From: Paraflavitalea pollutisoli | GTDB taxonomy: Bacteria; Bacteroidota; Bacteroidia; Chitinophagales; Chitinophagaceae | Reading direction: 5' to 3' | Assembly (NCBI RefSeq): GCF_029360705.1 | Contig: NZ_JARKMX010000008.1 | Coordinates: 3,603,479 to 3,667,478 of the forward strand | DNA: 64,000 nucleotides | In this document: positions 8,023-16,520 of the stretch, in pieces | Layout: each line of letters starts with the position of its first letter | Numbering within the stretch: the stretch's first letter is position 1 | Notes under the pieces: model-generated | The model's database searches: none | Told to the model about the DNA's origin: nothing | Seen by the model: only the letters and a program-made list of their open reading frames with translations | Translations under genes and position numbers: made by a program

Positions 8023-9411
8023 TTAGTTTGGCCGCCACTCTAATACCGAAATCGTTTGCGGAGGAATGCTGGCCTTCCCTTCTCCGTCTACCTGCTCTAC
8101 CCGTTGTACGAAGAGTTGCAGGGTTTTCTGCTGCTTCCAGTACTCGGTATCATAAGTCGGTTCCCAGGACCCGACGGTGTCGGTAGACAGGTCGGTCAGT
8201 TTCCATTTGGCCTTACGGATATTGCTTAGCAGGGCTGCCGATACTTTATTGCCCCGCTCCGCATCCCTGAACAACAGCGCGGCGCTTACTGTGCGGCCTT
8301 TGTTCCAGACCACGATCTGCGGGCGGGAGATGGGAATCCGTTTGGTGCCGGCACCACTCAGGCTGAAAGGGGTTTTACGAAAGGCGAGGTTACGCACCTG
8401 CCATCCCCGGTTGTCGAGGTATACGAGGTGGTACTGCGGAATTTTGCTGTCCTGCTCACGCCAGTACGTGGCGATATAAGGTCTGCCCTGCTCGTCGGCA
8501 TACATCGAGGTCTGGTTCATCAGTTCGCTCTGGTGTGGAATGCGGCAGGCATACTCAGCCGTAGCGGCTGTTATAGGTAGCTGGTAGGGCTCGCCCTTCG
8601 AATTCTGCCAGGAGATGCCGCCATCGGTGGAACGTGCGTAGGCCATGTCGTGGTTGCTGGCTACGTCGGGACTCTCCCGCCACACCCATGAGATGTGGAT
8701 GGTACCCCGCACATCTACGCAAGCCTGCCAATAGGCATTGCGTTGACCCTCGCCGTCGATGAGGTTCTTGTGTACGTTGGTCCAGGTTTTGGTTGGCAGG
8801 TCATAGCGGTTGATGACGAGGTTACCCTGGCCGGAACGTCCATCGCGGTAAAAGAACAGCAGGTTGCCATTGGCCAACTTATAAAATTCGGGATAGGTAA
8901 CGCTGGTCTCTGTTTCGCTGGTCATGCGCATCTTATCCGTTACTTCGAGCGAGCCGGGTGCTTTGCTGCGGCAATACCGAAGGGCATTGTTGTGGTGGTC
9001 CCAGGCGAGGTGCAGGTAGCCATCGCCATCCACCATCAGGCTGATGCAGTTGTGGGCGTCGTTCACATTGCCTTTGTAGGGCGTTCGCTTCAATTCCCAT
9101 TGAATGCTGCCTTGCTGGCGTTTACCCAATACGACATACCCGTCTGCATCGTAGAAAGCTGTGTATTGCCAGTTATCATGTGTCACCAGCGAATTCTTGC
9201 GGAAGATGACGGTATTAATGGAATTGTTGGCCCAGCCGGGGGCGATGGGAACCAATACCGGCGTTTGCTTCGCCACCGTGTTGGCAGCCTGTGGCGTGGT
9301 ACCTGTTTGCGCGCTGAGTGGCCTGGTTGTCAATAGCTGTACAGCCAGTATCCCGGTCGCCACGACCGGGATACGAAGTAAATTGGTATGGATGTTATTT
9401 ATCACTGGCAA
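8023..9411 (-). CDS. BNR_4 propeller protein, candidate polysaccharide lyase
   Basis: 462 residues with a signal peptide ending at about residue 35 (LLTTRPLSAQ). Repeated Trp/Gly-rich blades with BNR-type turns (DGDGYLHLAWDHHNNALRY, RSTDGGISWQN) show a beta-propeller of the BNR_4 family. DAHN (118-121) and DHHNN (138-142) resemble the His-containing active-site motifs of seven-bladed lyases in families such as PL24, PL25 and PL42 (from memory). A lyase here would create exactly the unsaturated uronic ends that the next gene, GH88, removes; the gap between them is 70 bases. It could instead be a sialidase-like hydrolase or a binding protein. The ATG at 9411 starts right at the signal peptide. 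Confidence 0.75.
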   Translation of the reverse strand: MPVINNIHTNLLRIPVVATGILAVQLLTTRPLSAQTGTTPQAANTVAKQTPVLVPIAPGWANNSINTVIFRKNSLVTHDNWQYTAFYDADGYVVLGKRQQGSIQWELKRTPYKGNVNDAHNCISLMVDGDGYLHLAWDHHNNALRYCRSKAPGSLEVTDKMRMTSETETSVTYPEFYKLANGNLLFFYRDGRSGQGNLVINRYDLPTKTWTNVHKNLIDGEGQRNAYWQACVDVRGTIHISWVWRESPDVASNHDMAYARSTDGGISWQNSKGEPYQLPITAATAEYACRIPHQSELMNQTSMYADEQGRPYIATYWREQDSKIPQYHLVYLDNRGWQVRNLAFRKTPFSLSGAGTKRIPISRPQIVVWNKGRTVSAALLFRDAERGNKVSAALLSNIRKAKWKLTDLSTDTVGSWEPTYDTEYWKQQKTLQLFVQRVEQVDGEGKASIPPQTISVLEWRPN

Positions 9412-9465
9412 CCATTAAGATCGCTAAAGTAAGACGAGCGGGCGAAAAGGTGGAATTATTTGGTT

Positions 9466-11565
9466 TCATTTTCCACTTATTGTACACCCCTTCTCATTCG
9501 CCATCAAAACCTGCAGCACTATATATGACAACCAGGCTTTTTCCTGTACGCTCTTCCTGCGCTTCTCTTCCTTTAAATGTAAATGAAAATAATCCAACTC
9601 GCGGCGCAGATCGGCAGACTGTCCCAAAGAACTGACTTGCTGTATTAGGCTATCCAGGTTATTGACCCTTGTTAAGCGAATATCGCCGTACTGCCCAGGT
9701 TTCACCGCCGTTTGTGTATAAGCCCATGCCTGTTCTCCCCGGTAACCGATCAGGATCGCCCGGTAATTCAGGAGCGCATTGAGTTCCTCACGAAATACGC
9801 CAGCACTATCATTGACCCTCATAAAGCTGGCTAGTTGATCAGGCAGCAGGTAACAATACAACCGGTCGTAGGATGCTTTTTCGAGTACAGTGAATTGCAC
9901 CGGGCTGTAGGTGATGGTGGCCGTTTTCTGGGTGGTGCTATCTGTAAAACGCATCGACTGTCGCTGGATCGTGGCTTCCGTCACGGCACGATCCACATTG
10001 TACCAGCCGGTGGCCACTACTTGTACACGGTAAACCTCAGCCGGCGGCAAAGGCCGGGGTACAGTATCGTACCCCAATTGCCGGTAAGCGTCTTTCAGGT
10101 TGATGTCCAGCTCCTGCTGCAGGTTATTGTTGATCCTTCGCTGCTCTTCGCGGGAATAGTTGACCGCTTTGCGCCTTGCAATTGAATCCAGCTGTTCTTG
10201 TTGCCGCCAATAGTCGTCTCTCGTTTTACGCGCTGCCAGCATATATGCCCCGGTGGCGGTTTTATAATAGGCTTTCAACTTCTGCAGTAGAGCAGTACTG
10301 GTCCGCACTTTACCATCGCGGCGCGCTGCAAAGGCTTCAAAACGTTTCTTTGTATTGCCGGTCGAGTTGGCTGCCACTGCGGAGTCGATCCTCCACATCG
10401 GCATATCCAATCCCTCCAGGTACGCCTCCAGCCATTGATTTTCACCACTGGCATGGATCACACGTAGGCGGGCTTCGAACTCACGGGTGGCTAACAGTGT
10501 TTGCTGGTAGGCATCGGACCAGATCGTTTGAATCGTGGCTGGATTGATGATGCAGTTGAATTCAGGATGCCTGAAACTTGATTGTGTATCCGATTCATTG
10601 TGCCATTCTCCCTCTTCACTTAATGTGCTTATAGTAGTCACTGAACGCTCGTAGCCATCGCCATAAGCTGCAAACGAATAGTATAAACTATCTGTAAACT
10701 TCTTATTGAGGTGATCATACCCCCACCGGCGGAGGGAATCGAGATAATGCGGCGGATAAAAATCGAGCGAATGGATGTCCACCGTCGTCAGGTCATGCTC
10801 GAGCGATTTGGGATTCACCCAATCAATACCGCCATTGGGCGATCGCTTGCCGCTATACAATTGCATGCCGGGCTTGATGCTATCCGTGGGCACTTCCAGG
10901 TAGATACCGTCAGCCGGGTTGATAGACAAACGCTTGCTCCCTTGCCGCGCATCCAGGAAGAACATACCGCCCGTTTCCAGTAACTGCGATCCGCTTCGGG
11001 TGCTGAGCCCCGCCCGCATGATCGACGCTGCATCGAGCGCTTCCTTCACGACCAGGGATACCATGCCAGTTGCCTGCTTACCATCCTCATCCAGCAACCC
11101 ATTGGCAGGCACTGCCAGCACTATCCCGCCCTCCGTCGTCAAAATCGTATCGCGCCCTGCCTCGATGGTAAAGACCTGTGCAGCCAGCTGCCGGTCGGCA
11201 TCTGCCCATACCTGCTCTCCTGCTTCGTTATAGGTCGGCAGGTTATTGCCTTCATAAGCCTGCTCCGGCTTGCCGCTTTTCAGCAAAACGGCGATGGTAA
11301 TAGCAGCGATGACCAACACCCCTGCCCCACCCCAGCCCCAACGACGAATCTGCTGCCAGCGGGCAAACTGTTTGGCTGCCTTGGCGATCTGTTGTTGCAA
11401 TACGGCACGCTCCACCCCCTGCATAATTTCCTGTTGTACCTTGACGGCTTCCTGCAAGTCAGCATCTGCTACCAACCGGGCTTCAAAAGCTGCTTTATCC
11501 GCAGGCGATAGTTGCCCTTGCAGGTACTCTTCTATCTCCCGGATCGTTTCCAATTCTTTTCTCAT
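9466..11565 (-). CDS. Anti-sigma-factor-like transmembrane protein with large periplasmic region
   Basis: 699 residues. The cytoplasmic N-terminus (IREIEEYLQGQLSPADKAAFEARLVADADLQEAV) is typical of anti-sigma proteins of Bacteroidota; one membrane helix follows at 78-96. The periplasmic part begins with a beta-rich domain (residues about 130-265: DTILTTEGGIVLAVPANGLL, GLSTRSGSQLLETGGMFF, LEVPTDSIKPGMQLYSG) that reminds me of ZU5-like domains, then long helical and beta segments of unknown type. The ATG overlaps the stop of the upstream ECF sigma gene by four bases (ATGA), strong evidence for translational coupling and a sigma/anti-sigma partnership. The last residues contain SYIVLQVLMANEKGC. 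It is much longer than simple anti-sigma factors, so it probably senses an envelope signal. Confidence 0.75.
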   Translation of the reverse strand: MRKELETIREIEEYLQGQLSPADKAAFEARLVADADLQEAVKVQQEIMQGVERAVLQQQIAKAAKQFARWQQIRRWGWGGAGVLVIAAITIAVLLKSGKPEQAYEGNNLPTYNEAGEQVWADADRQLAAQVFTIEAGRDTILTTEGGIVLAVPANGLLDEDGKQATGMVSLVVKEALDAASIMRAGLSTRSGSQLLETGGMFFLDARQGSKRLSINPADGIYLEVPTDSIKPGMQLYSGKRSPNGGIDWVNPKSLEHDLTTVDIHSLDFYPPHYLDSLRRWGYDHLNKKFTDSLYYSFAAYGDGYERSVTTISTLSEEGEWHNESDTQSSFRHPEFNCIINPATIQTIWSDAYQQTLLATREFEARLRVIHASGENQWLEAYLEGLDMPMWRIDSAVAANSTGNTKKRFEAFAARRDGKVRTSTALLQKLKAYYKTATGAYMLAARKTRDDYWRQQEQLDSIARRKAVNYSREEQRRINNNLQQELDINLKDAYRQLGYDTVPRPLPPAEVYRVQVVATGWYNVDRAVTEATIQRQSMRFTDSTTQKTATITYSPVQFTVLEKASYDRLYCYLLPDQLASFMRVNDSAGVFREELNALLNYRAILIGYRGEQAWAYTQTAVKPGQYGDIRLTRVNNLDSLIQQVSSLGQSADLRRELDYFHLHLKEEKRRKSVQEKAWLSYIVLQVLMANEKGCTISGK

Positions 11566-12137
11566 GGCAACAGGTTTGTAGGGTTAGGAGATAGTTGTTG
11601 TAGTTCTTTCAGCCGCATTTTAGCTGCCTCGATACATTTGTATTTCTGGTTTTTGGCTGTATGCTCCGCGCTATAGCCCATGCGCAGGGCAATATCCCGC
11701 AGTTTGAGTCCTTGCTCATAAAACAGCATCAGCAATTCACGACAACGGTCGCCCAGTTCGCTGATCACCTTTTCAGCGAGGCGCACACGCTGATCTGCCT
11801 CCCGCAACGCATCCAGGCTGGCTGTCTGCGCAGGCGTCAGGTCTTCCTCCAGTGGCTCTGCCATCTGCCGCTGGCGCTTTTTGACTTCGTCTTTCCATAA
11901 GTATTTACAAACGCTGTAGAGATAGGTGCTAAGCCTGGCCGTGAGTTGCAGGGTATTGTTGCGGGCCTGCGTGCAAACAATAATAAGTGCCTCCTGGAAG
12001 ATATCCGCCGCATCTTCCGGCGTACCTCCATAATTCCGGATCATCTTCCGGACCATCGGAAAATGCCGGTACAAAGCGGCCAGCGCCTTGTCATTGGTAT
12101 TTTCCTTCAATAATTGCAGGATCTGCTGATCGTCCAT
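11562..12137 (-). CDS. ECF-type RNA polymerase sigma factor
   Basis: 191 residues from the ATG at 12137 (MDDQQILQLLKEN); a start 15 codons upstream is open but would add an atypical hydrophobic leader. Region 2 is visible as ALAALYRHFPMVRKMIRNYGGTPEDAADIFQEALIIV and YLYSVCKYLWKDEVKKR; region 4 as ISELGDRCRELLMLFYEQGLKLRDIALRMGYSAEHTAKNQKYKCIEAAKMRL. It would direct RNA polymerase to a small regulon on release by the coupled membrane protein. A strong bidirectional hairpin separates it from the upstream hypothetical gene, so it has its own promoter. Downstream genes in the same direction suggest that the polysaccharide set could be part of its regulon (inference). Confidence 0.9.
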   Translation of the reverse strand: MDDQQILQLLKENTNDKALAALYRHFPMVRKMIRNYGGTPEDAADIFQEALIIVCTQARNNTLQLTARLSTYLYSVCKYLWKDEVKKRQRQMAEPLEEDLTPAQTASLDALREADQRVRLAEKVISELGDRCRELLMLFYEQGLKLRDIALRMGYSAEHTAKNQKYKCIEAAKMRLKELQQLSPNPTNLLP

Positions 12138-12171
12138 GCGTATAGGGTTTAGCAGTATATGGTCAACAACG

Positions 12172-12202
12172 AAAAAAGTCACCCCGAAAGGATGACTTTT
12201 TT
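12172..12202 (-). terminator. Intrinsic terminator of the 12276-12737 gene
   Basis: AAAAAAGTCA (12172-12181) pairs with TGACTTTTTT (12193-12202) around a short CG-containing loop, giving a stem with A/T tails on both sides, active in either direction. Confidence 0.8.
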
Positions 12203-12275
12203 ATAAAAATAAATATTCTTTGCCTATTTCCTACTGATTGTCAGCGAAGTACCTATAAGGTGGCCAGACTATCGA

Positions 12276-12737
12276 CTAGCGGTCTTCCAGCACATTGATG
12301 GCTTCCTGCACTTTATCGCGGATAAGCGTTTCGGAGAGCTGTTCCATATCGACGCGGGTAGCATCTTCATAATTCCAGGCATTGTCCTTATGGATCAGCG
12401 TGCGCACCGCCACTTTATCCTCCGACTCCATCGGCGACAGGAGGAACTTGCAGTAGTTGTGCCCATCAAAGCGGATATCCAGCGATACATTGGGATGAAC
12501 ACGGTCCATCCTGTCCACCTGCTGCGCTTCGATACCATAGTTGACGAGCGATTGCACACATTTACCAAAGGCAGGTGTGATCACCTGTTCCATCTTTTCC
12601 CGGAAGTGTTGTAAAAAAAGGGCGCGTCGGCCTTCATCCAGCATTTCGTGCTTGGCAGCGGGTTCCTGCGACTGTTGGTCGAGTCGCTGCTGCTCGAGTT
12701 TTTTTCTCCTGCAGGCTAAAAAATCTTGCCACAACAT
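12276..12737 (-). CDS. Hypothetical cytoplasmic protein, 153 residues
   Basis: No signal peptide or membrane segment. The N-terminal third is charged and helical (RRKKLEQQRLDQQSQE, then LFLQHFREKMEQVITPAFGKCVQSLVNYGIEAQQVDR); the rest looks alpha/beta (VSLDIRFDGHNYCKFLLSPMESEDKVAVRTLIHKDN) and ends in a helix with conserved-looking charge pattern. I do not recognise the family. The gene stands alone: it is divergent from the metallophosphatase at 13015 and ends in its own terminator, so the context tells nothing about its role. Confidence 0.6.
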   Translation of the reverse strand: MLWQDFLACRRKKLEQQRLDQQSQEPAAKHEMLDEGRRALFLQHFREKMEQVITPAFGKCVQSLVNYGIEAQQVDRMDRVHPNVSLDIRFDGHNYCKFLLSPMESEDKVAVRTLIHKDNAWNYEDATRVDMEQLSETLIRDKVQEAINVLEDR

Positions 12738-13014
12738 ACAATCAGTTATTTGCGGTTATTAAATGCTGGCTATACTGGGCTATGCTTTTCGCGGAGGATA
12801 GGGGAAAGCTACGCAATCGTTTGCAAGATTACAAGCATTAAGATAGGGATTTTTATTGACATAGGAAGGCGCTTAAAACGGGGGCAAAGATGCGATCAGG
12901 TGTGCAAAATCGAGCCTGTCTGTCAAAACTTAAACATCTGGTAATATAGCTGCTCTTACTTCATGATCTTTAGGAAGCTAAGTTTGCCGCCAATTGAAAA
13001 ATACCCATTCACCA

Positions 13015-14496
13015 ATGCTCAACAGAAGAAACTTCCTGAGAAATGTGGGCCTGGCTGGCGCTGCTTTCACAGCTCCTACGGTCATTGCCCATGCTGCACC
13101 CGCTGCTTTCAATACCGCCCTGACCATCAAAGGCCGTGTGCACAGCAACGGTAACGGCCTGGCCGGTGTGGCCGTCACCGACGGTTACACCGTCACGACG
13201 ACTGATAAAAAAGGCAACTATTCCTTGAACGCTCATTCAGCGGCCGAGTTTGTCTACATCAGTATCCCTTCGGGTTACAGCATTCCCCACGACAAAGGCA
13301 TTGCCCAATTTTACCAACCCATCACACAAACGGAAGGGAACCTGAAGGCCGATTTCAGTCTTGAGAAACTCAGCACCGACGACACCAAACACAACTTTGT
13401 CGTATGGGCCGATACCCAGATCATCTCCAAGGCCGATGGTCAGTTGTTGAAAACAGAATCGGCCCCCGACCTGAAACAACTGGTAGCCCAATATCCACAA
13501 GGCGCCTTATTTCATGGTATCGGCTGCGGCGACCTCGTATGGGACCATTTCGAACTGTTTGATGATTACCGCGAGGCGGTAGGCATCACCGGCGTGCCTT
13601 TCTTCAACGTGATCGGCAACCACGATATGGACCTCGATAGTGCCTCTGATGATGTATCGGCCCGCACCTTCAAAAAACAATTCGGTCCTACTTATTATTC
13701 CTTCAACCGGGGTAAGGTGCACTATATTGTACTGGACAACGTTTTCTTCCTCGGCAATGCCAAGAAGTATATTGGTTACCTCACCGATAACCAGCTGCGC
13801 TGGCTGAGGCAGGACCTGGCTTTGCTAAAACCGGGATCTACTGTTGTCGTCAGCAACCACATCCCCACGGACACCGGCCATCAACGCCGCAACAAACTGA
13901 CGGAAGAAGCCATTGGTGGTACCGTAGCCAACCGCAACCAGCTGTACAAATTACTCAAGCCCTTTAAAGCCCATATCATGTCGGGCCATACCCACGTGAA
14001 TGAGAAATGGGAAAAAGAAAACCTCATAGAGCACGTACACGGTACCGTTTGCGGTGCCTGGTGGACCGGCCCTATCTGCAGCGATGGAACGCCCAACGGC
14101 TATGGTGTGTATGAAGTGGACGGAGATGACATCAAGTGGTATTACAAATCGACCGGAAAGGCGAAAGATCACCAACTCAGGATCTACACCAAAGGCAGAC
14201 TGACCACCGCCCCCGACGAGATCGTGGCTAATGTATGGAACTGGGATCCCCAATGGAAGATCGAATGGTGGGAGGATGACCAGGCCAAAGGCTTGATGCA
14301 ACAGCGTGTGGAACTCGACCCCTGGTCGGTGGAACTACACGGCGGACCACAATTGCCCAAGAAACATAAGTTCGTAGAACCGAGTCTGACCGACCACCTG
14401 TTCTTTGCCAAACCGTCACCTACGGCGAAAAAGATCACCGTAAAGGCGACAGACCGGTTTGGCCAGGTATTTCAGGATACCATTCAGCTGGCATAA
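13015..14496 (+). CDS. Tat-exported calcineurin-like phosphoesterase (MetallophosN/C type)
   Basis: 493 residues from ATG 13015; MLNRRNFLRNVGLAGAAFTAPTVIAHA is a twin-arginine signal (RRNFLR), which argues against the ATG seven codons upstream. An N-terminal carboxypeptidase-regulatory-like beta domain (about 35-115) is followed by a metallophosphatase core: a degenerate first motif (FVVWADTQI), GCGDLVWDH, GNHD, SNHIP and SGHTHVNE, which together supply a two-metal site. The C-terminal part (from about 365) matches the MetallophosC-type beta domain. Such proteins are exported phosphomonoesterases or phosphodiesterases; the substrate cannot be read from the sequence. It is a single gene with a hairpin just downstream. 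Confidence 0.88.
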   Translation: MLNRRNFLRNVGLAGAAFTAPTVIAHAAPAAFNTALTIKGRVHSNGNGLAGVAVTDGYTVTTTDKKGNYSLNAHSAAEFVYISIPSGYSIPHDKGIAQFYQPITQTEGNLKADFSLEKLSTDDTKHNFVVWADTQIISKADGQLLKTESAPDLKQLVAQYPQGALFHGIGCGDLVWDHFELFDDYREAVGITGVPFFNVIGNHDMDLDSASDDVSARTFKKQFGPTYYSFNRGKVHYIVLDNVFFLGNAKKYIGYLTDNQLRWLRQDLALLKPGSTVVVSNHIPTDTGHQRRNKLTEEAIGGTVANRNQLYKLLKPFKAHIMSGHTHVNEKWEKENLIEHVHGTVCGAWWTGPICSDGTPNGYGVYEVDGDDIKWYYKSTGKAKDHQLRIYTKGRLTTAPDEIVANVWNWDPQWKIEWWEDDQAKGLMQQRVELDPWSVELHGGPQLPKKHKFVEPSLTDHLFFAKPSPTAKKITVKATDRFGQVFQDTIQLA

Positions 14497-14517
14497 GTAA
14501 CCCATCAACTTGTTATA

Positions 14518-14548
14518 ACAAGGGCGGTCCGGTATGGTCCGCCCTTGT
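14518..14548 (+). terminator. Intrinsic terminator after the metallophosphatase gene
   Basis: ACAAGGGCGG (14518-14527) pairs with CCGCCCTTGT (14539-14548), followed on the plus strand by GTATTTTACT. It sits between convergent genes and may also serve uxuA from the other side. Confidence 0.75.
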
Positions 14549-14626
14549 GTATTTTACTGATTGTAAGTACAGGTCTTCAGAGGCTTCTGGCAATTGCCAA
14601 CAGTTGCTACTCCATGATCAACTCCC

Positions 14627-15790
14627 CTACACTGCCAGGCTGCGACTGATGCCCAACTCCAGCCCACGCAGCTCGGCCAGTCCACGCAACCGGCCAATGG
14701 CCGAGTAGCCCGGGTAGGTTTTCTTGTGCAGGTCATCGAGCATCTGGTGCCCATGATCGGGTCGCATGGGAATGGACCACTTTCTGCGCTGCATGATCAG
14801 CACCGCTTCTTTCACGATCTCATACATATCTGTATCACCTGCCAGGTGATCCGCCTCATAGAAGTTACCCTCTTCGTCGCGTTTGGTATTTCGCAAATGC
14901 AGGAAGTGCACCTGATCGCCAAAAGCCTGTAACATACGCAGTACCTCATTGTCTGCCCGCGCGCCAAACGATCCGGTGCAAAAGCAAAGGCCGTTGGCCG
15001 GGGAAGGTGCGGCTGCCAGTAGTTCCCGGGCATCAGCTTCTGTGCTTACAATACGTGGCAAGCCCAATATCGAATAAGGAGGATCATCCGGATGGATGGC
15101 CAACTTCAGGCCGCATTCCTCCGCTATGGGCACAATGGCCCGTAAGAAGTAAAACAGGTGTTGCTTCAGCTTTGCGGCATCGATGTGCTCATACGTTTTC
15201 AGCGCTGCCAATACCTGCTCCGGGGTAAAGGCATCATCACTACCGGGTAATCCCAACATCGTGTTGCGGAATAAGGTAGTTCGTGCCGCTTCATCCATCG
15301 CATCAAAAGCCGCTTTTGCTTTTTTCATGTCCGACACCGAATAATCGTTTTCAGCACCAGGCCGCTGCAGCAGGAACAGATCAAACGCAATAAATGCAGC
15401 CCGGTTGAAGTACAGCGCACGGCTCTTATCCGGCATTTCATAATTTACATCGGTACGCATCCAATCGAGGATGGGCATAAAGTTGTAGGTAACCACCTCC
15501 AACCCACAGGCACCCACATTACGCAGGCTAAGCTTATAGTTTTCGATAAGCTGTTCAAAATTGCCCGTTTGCTTTTTGATGTCTTCATGTACCGGCAGGC
15601 TTTCGATCACCGTCCAACGCATTCCCTTCGCTTCGATCATTTGCTTACGCTTGTTGATCTCTTCGATCGTCCACACCTCCCCCACCGGAATATGGTGCAA
15701 TGCGGTGACTACACCTGTACAACCAGCCTGCCTGATATCCCAAAGGCTGACCGGATCATTGGGCCCGAACCAGCGCATTGTTTGTTCCAT
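14627..15790 (-). CDS. uxuA: Mannonate dehydratase UxuA
   Basis: 387 residues from ATG 15790 ([16 protein letters not shown], the usual family opening); ATG 15799 is a less likely start. It converts D-mannonate to 2-keto-3-deoxygluconate in the cytosol, using Mn2+/Fe2+. Family motifs: [43 protein letters not shown] (metal-binding Cys), [22 protein letters not shown] and RPDHGHQM; the length is normal. It is divergent from the LacI/GH67/SDR/GH115/CE15-GH10 operon and supplies the intracellular step after glucuronate has become mannonate. Glucuronate isomerase and the KDG enzymes are not in this window. A taaacgatg half-site just upstream resembles the core of the lacI operators, but weakly. 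Confidence 0.95.
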   Translation of the reverse strand: MEQTMRWFGPNDPVSLWDIRQAGCTGVVTALHHIPVGEVWTIEEINKRKQMIEAKGMRWTVIESLPVHEDIKKQTGNFEQLIENYKLSLRNVGACGLEVVTYNFMPILDWMRTDVNYEMPDKSRALYFNRAAFIAFDLFLLQRPGAENDYSVSDMKKAKAAFDAMDEAARTTLFRNTMLGLPGSDDAFTPEQVLAALKTYEHIDAAKLKQHLFYFLRAIVPIAEECGLKLAIHPDDPPYSILGLPRIVSTEADARELLAAAPSPANGLCFCTGSFGARADNEVLRMLQAFGDQVHFLHLRNTKRDEEGNFYEADHLAGDTDMYEIVKEAVLIMQRRKWSIPMRPDHGHQMLDDLHKKTYPGYSAIGRLRGLAELRGLELGISRSLAV

Positions 15791-15896
15791 TAAGATCATA
15801 TCGTCATCGTTTATTGAAGGGCGATCCCTTGCCGTGTTTATTCTTTCACAAAATAAGGGAAGGACGATATTAATCGCCCTCCCCTTGGTGCATTAA

Positions 15897-16154
15897 TCAA
15901 AAATACTCTTGTGTAACACTTGAACCTGTTGCTATCATTGAGAGACTAGCCGTCTCTTTAGCACTTGTAATACAGCCGGATAAGTTTGTTTCATTGGAAT
16001 AGTTGCCGTTGTACAACAACGGGAATTCCCAGGCCTTCACCGTTCCTTCATCAGGATCGACGATACCAGCCATAAAAGGCTTGTGCGCATTATAGAGCTT
16101 GCAGACGATCTGGCCATCTGAGGGCCTATCGACCAAGCCTTTTATACTGACGTA
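15897..16154 (-). pseudogene. Open frame without a family, possible gene remnant
   Basis: The minus-strand frame runs 85 codons from just after a stop near 16157 to the stop at 15897, with only a TTG (16136) as a possible early start. Its translation has protein-like composition (DGQIVCKLYNAHKPFMAGIVDP, WEFPLLYNGNYSNETN), but I recognise no domain. It reads more like the C-terminal end of a lost gene than a complete one. Confidence 0.3.
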
Positions 16155-16365
16155 TTATATACAATAGGTATTGGTCATCAGGCCCCTATTAAACAGGAAG
16201 GTGGTAGCGTTAAACCGGTGGTGAACTGGAAACTGACCTGTAGCCGGGCCACAGCAATGGTGGAATAGCCCGGGAAATAATAGAAGGGCGTGACAAGTGG
16301 AATGAAGGAATATTACACCTTTTCGCTGAAAGCCTTATCAATAATGGTTTTGGCTGCATATCAAC

Positions 16366-16373
16366 AATCGTTT
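16366..16373 (-). promoter_or_regulatory. LacI-family operator-like core, distal site
   Basis: AATCGTTT, the reverse complement of AAACGATT. On the minus strand the match extends to AAACGATTGT, ten bases identical to the site in front of lacI. It fits the AANCGNTT core of LacI-family operators. Confidence 0.45.
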
Positions 16374-16439
16374 TTTAGGGTTTTGGCAAGTATGCAGTAG
16401 CTCGTTCGCAGGGCTAATATCGAACAATTTCCCGTTAAT

Positions 16440-16453
16440 TGTAACCGATTACA
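16440..16453 (+). promoter_or_regulatory. LacI-family operator, palindromic
   Basis: TGTAACCGATTACA: perfect 5-base arms (TGTAA/TTACA) around CCGA, with the AANCGNTT core at 16443-16450. It lies about 70 bases upstream of the lacI start and just upstream of the possible promoter, where a bound repressor could block polymerase or loop to the start-codon site. Confidence 0.6.
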
Positions 16454-16478
16454 TAAATATTTTCAAAAAAATATTCCT

Positions 16479-16486
16479 TAGCTTTA
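16479..16486 (+). promoter_or_regulatory. Possible Bacteroidota -7 element for the lacI operon
   Basis: TAGCTTTA differs by one base from the TAnnTTTG consensus and lies 35 bases before the lacI ATG, between the two operator-like sites. No clear TTTG -33 box is visible, so this is tentative. Confidence 0.3.
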
Positions 16487-16506
16487 CCAGCAGCTACTTA
16501 CACCGA

Positions 16507-16520
16507 TGTAAACGATTGTA
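16507..16520 (+). promoter_or_regulatory. LacI-family operator abutting the lacI start codon
   Basis: TGTAAACGATTGTA, with core AAACGATT at 16510-16517, ends exactly at the base before the lacI ATG. It occupies the place of a ribosome-binding site, so bound regulator would block both transcript elongation and leader use; it implies autoregulation of the operon. Confidence 0.55.

Larger units (their letters stand above)
15791..16520. other. Long divergent regulatory region with an unexplained open frame
   Basis: About 730 bases between uxuA and lacI. The right third carries three operator-like sites and a possible promoter (listed separately). The left half holds a minus-strand open frame at 15897-16154 without a good start codon. 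The stretch 16160-16350 gave no recognisable coding signal in a quick reading of the minus strand. The length is unusual for this gene-dense window and may reflect a decayed gene. Confidence 0.5.

Noticed and set aside
8695-9336. Plus-strand open frame of 213 codons
   Set aside because: Antisense to the BNR_4 protein gene; no independent coding evidence.
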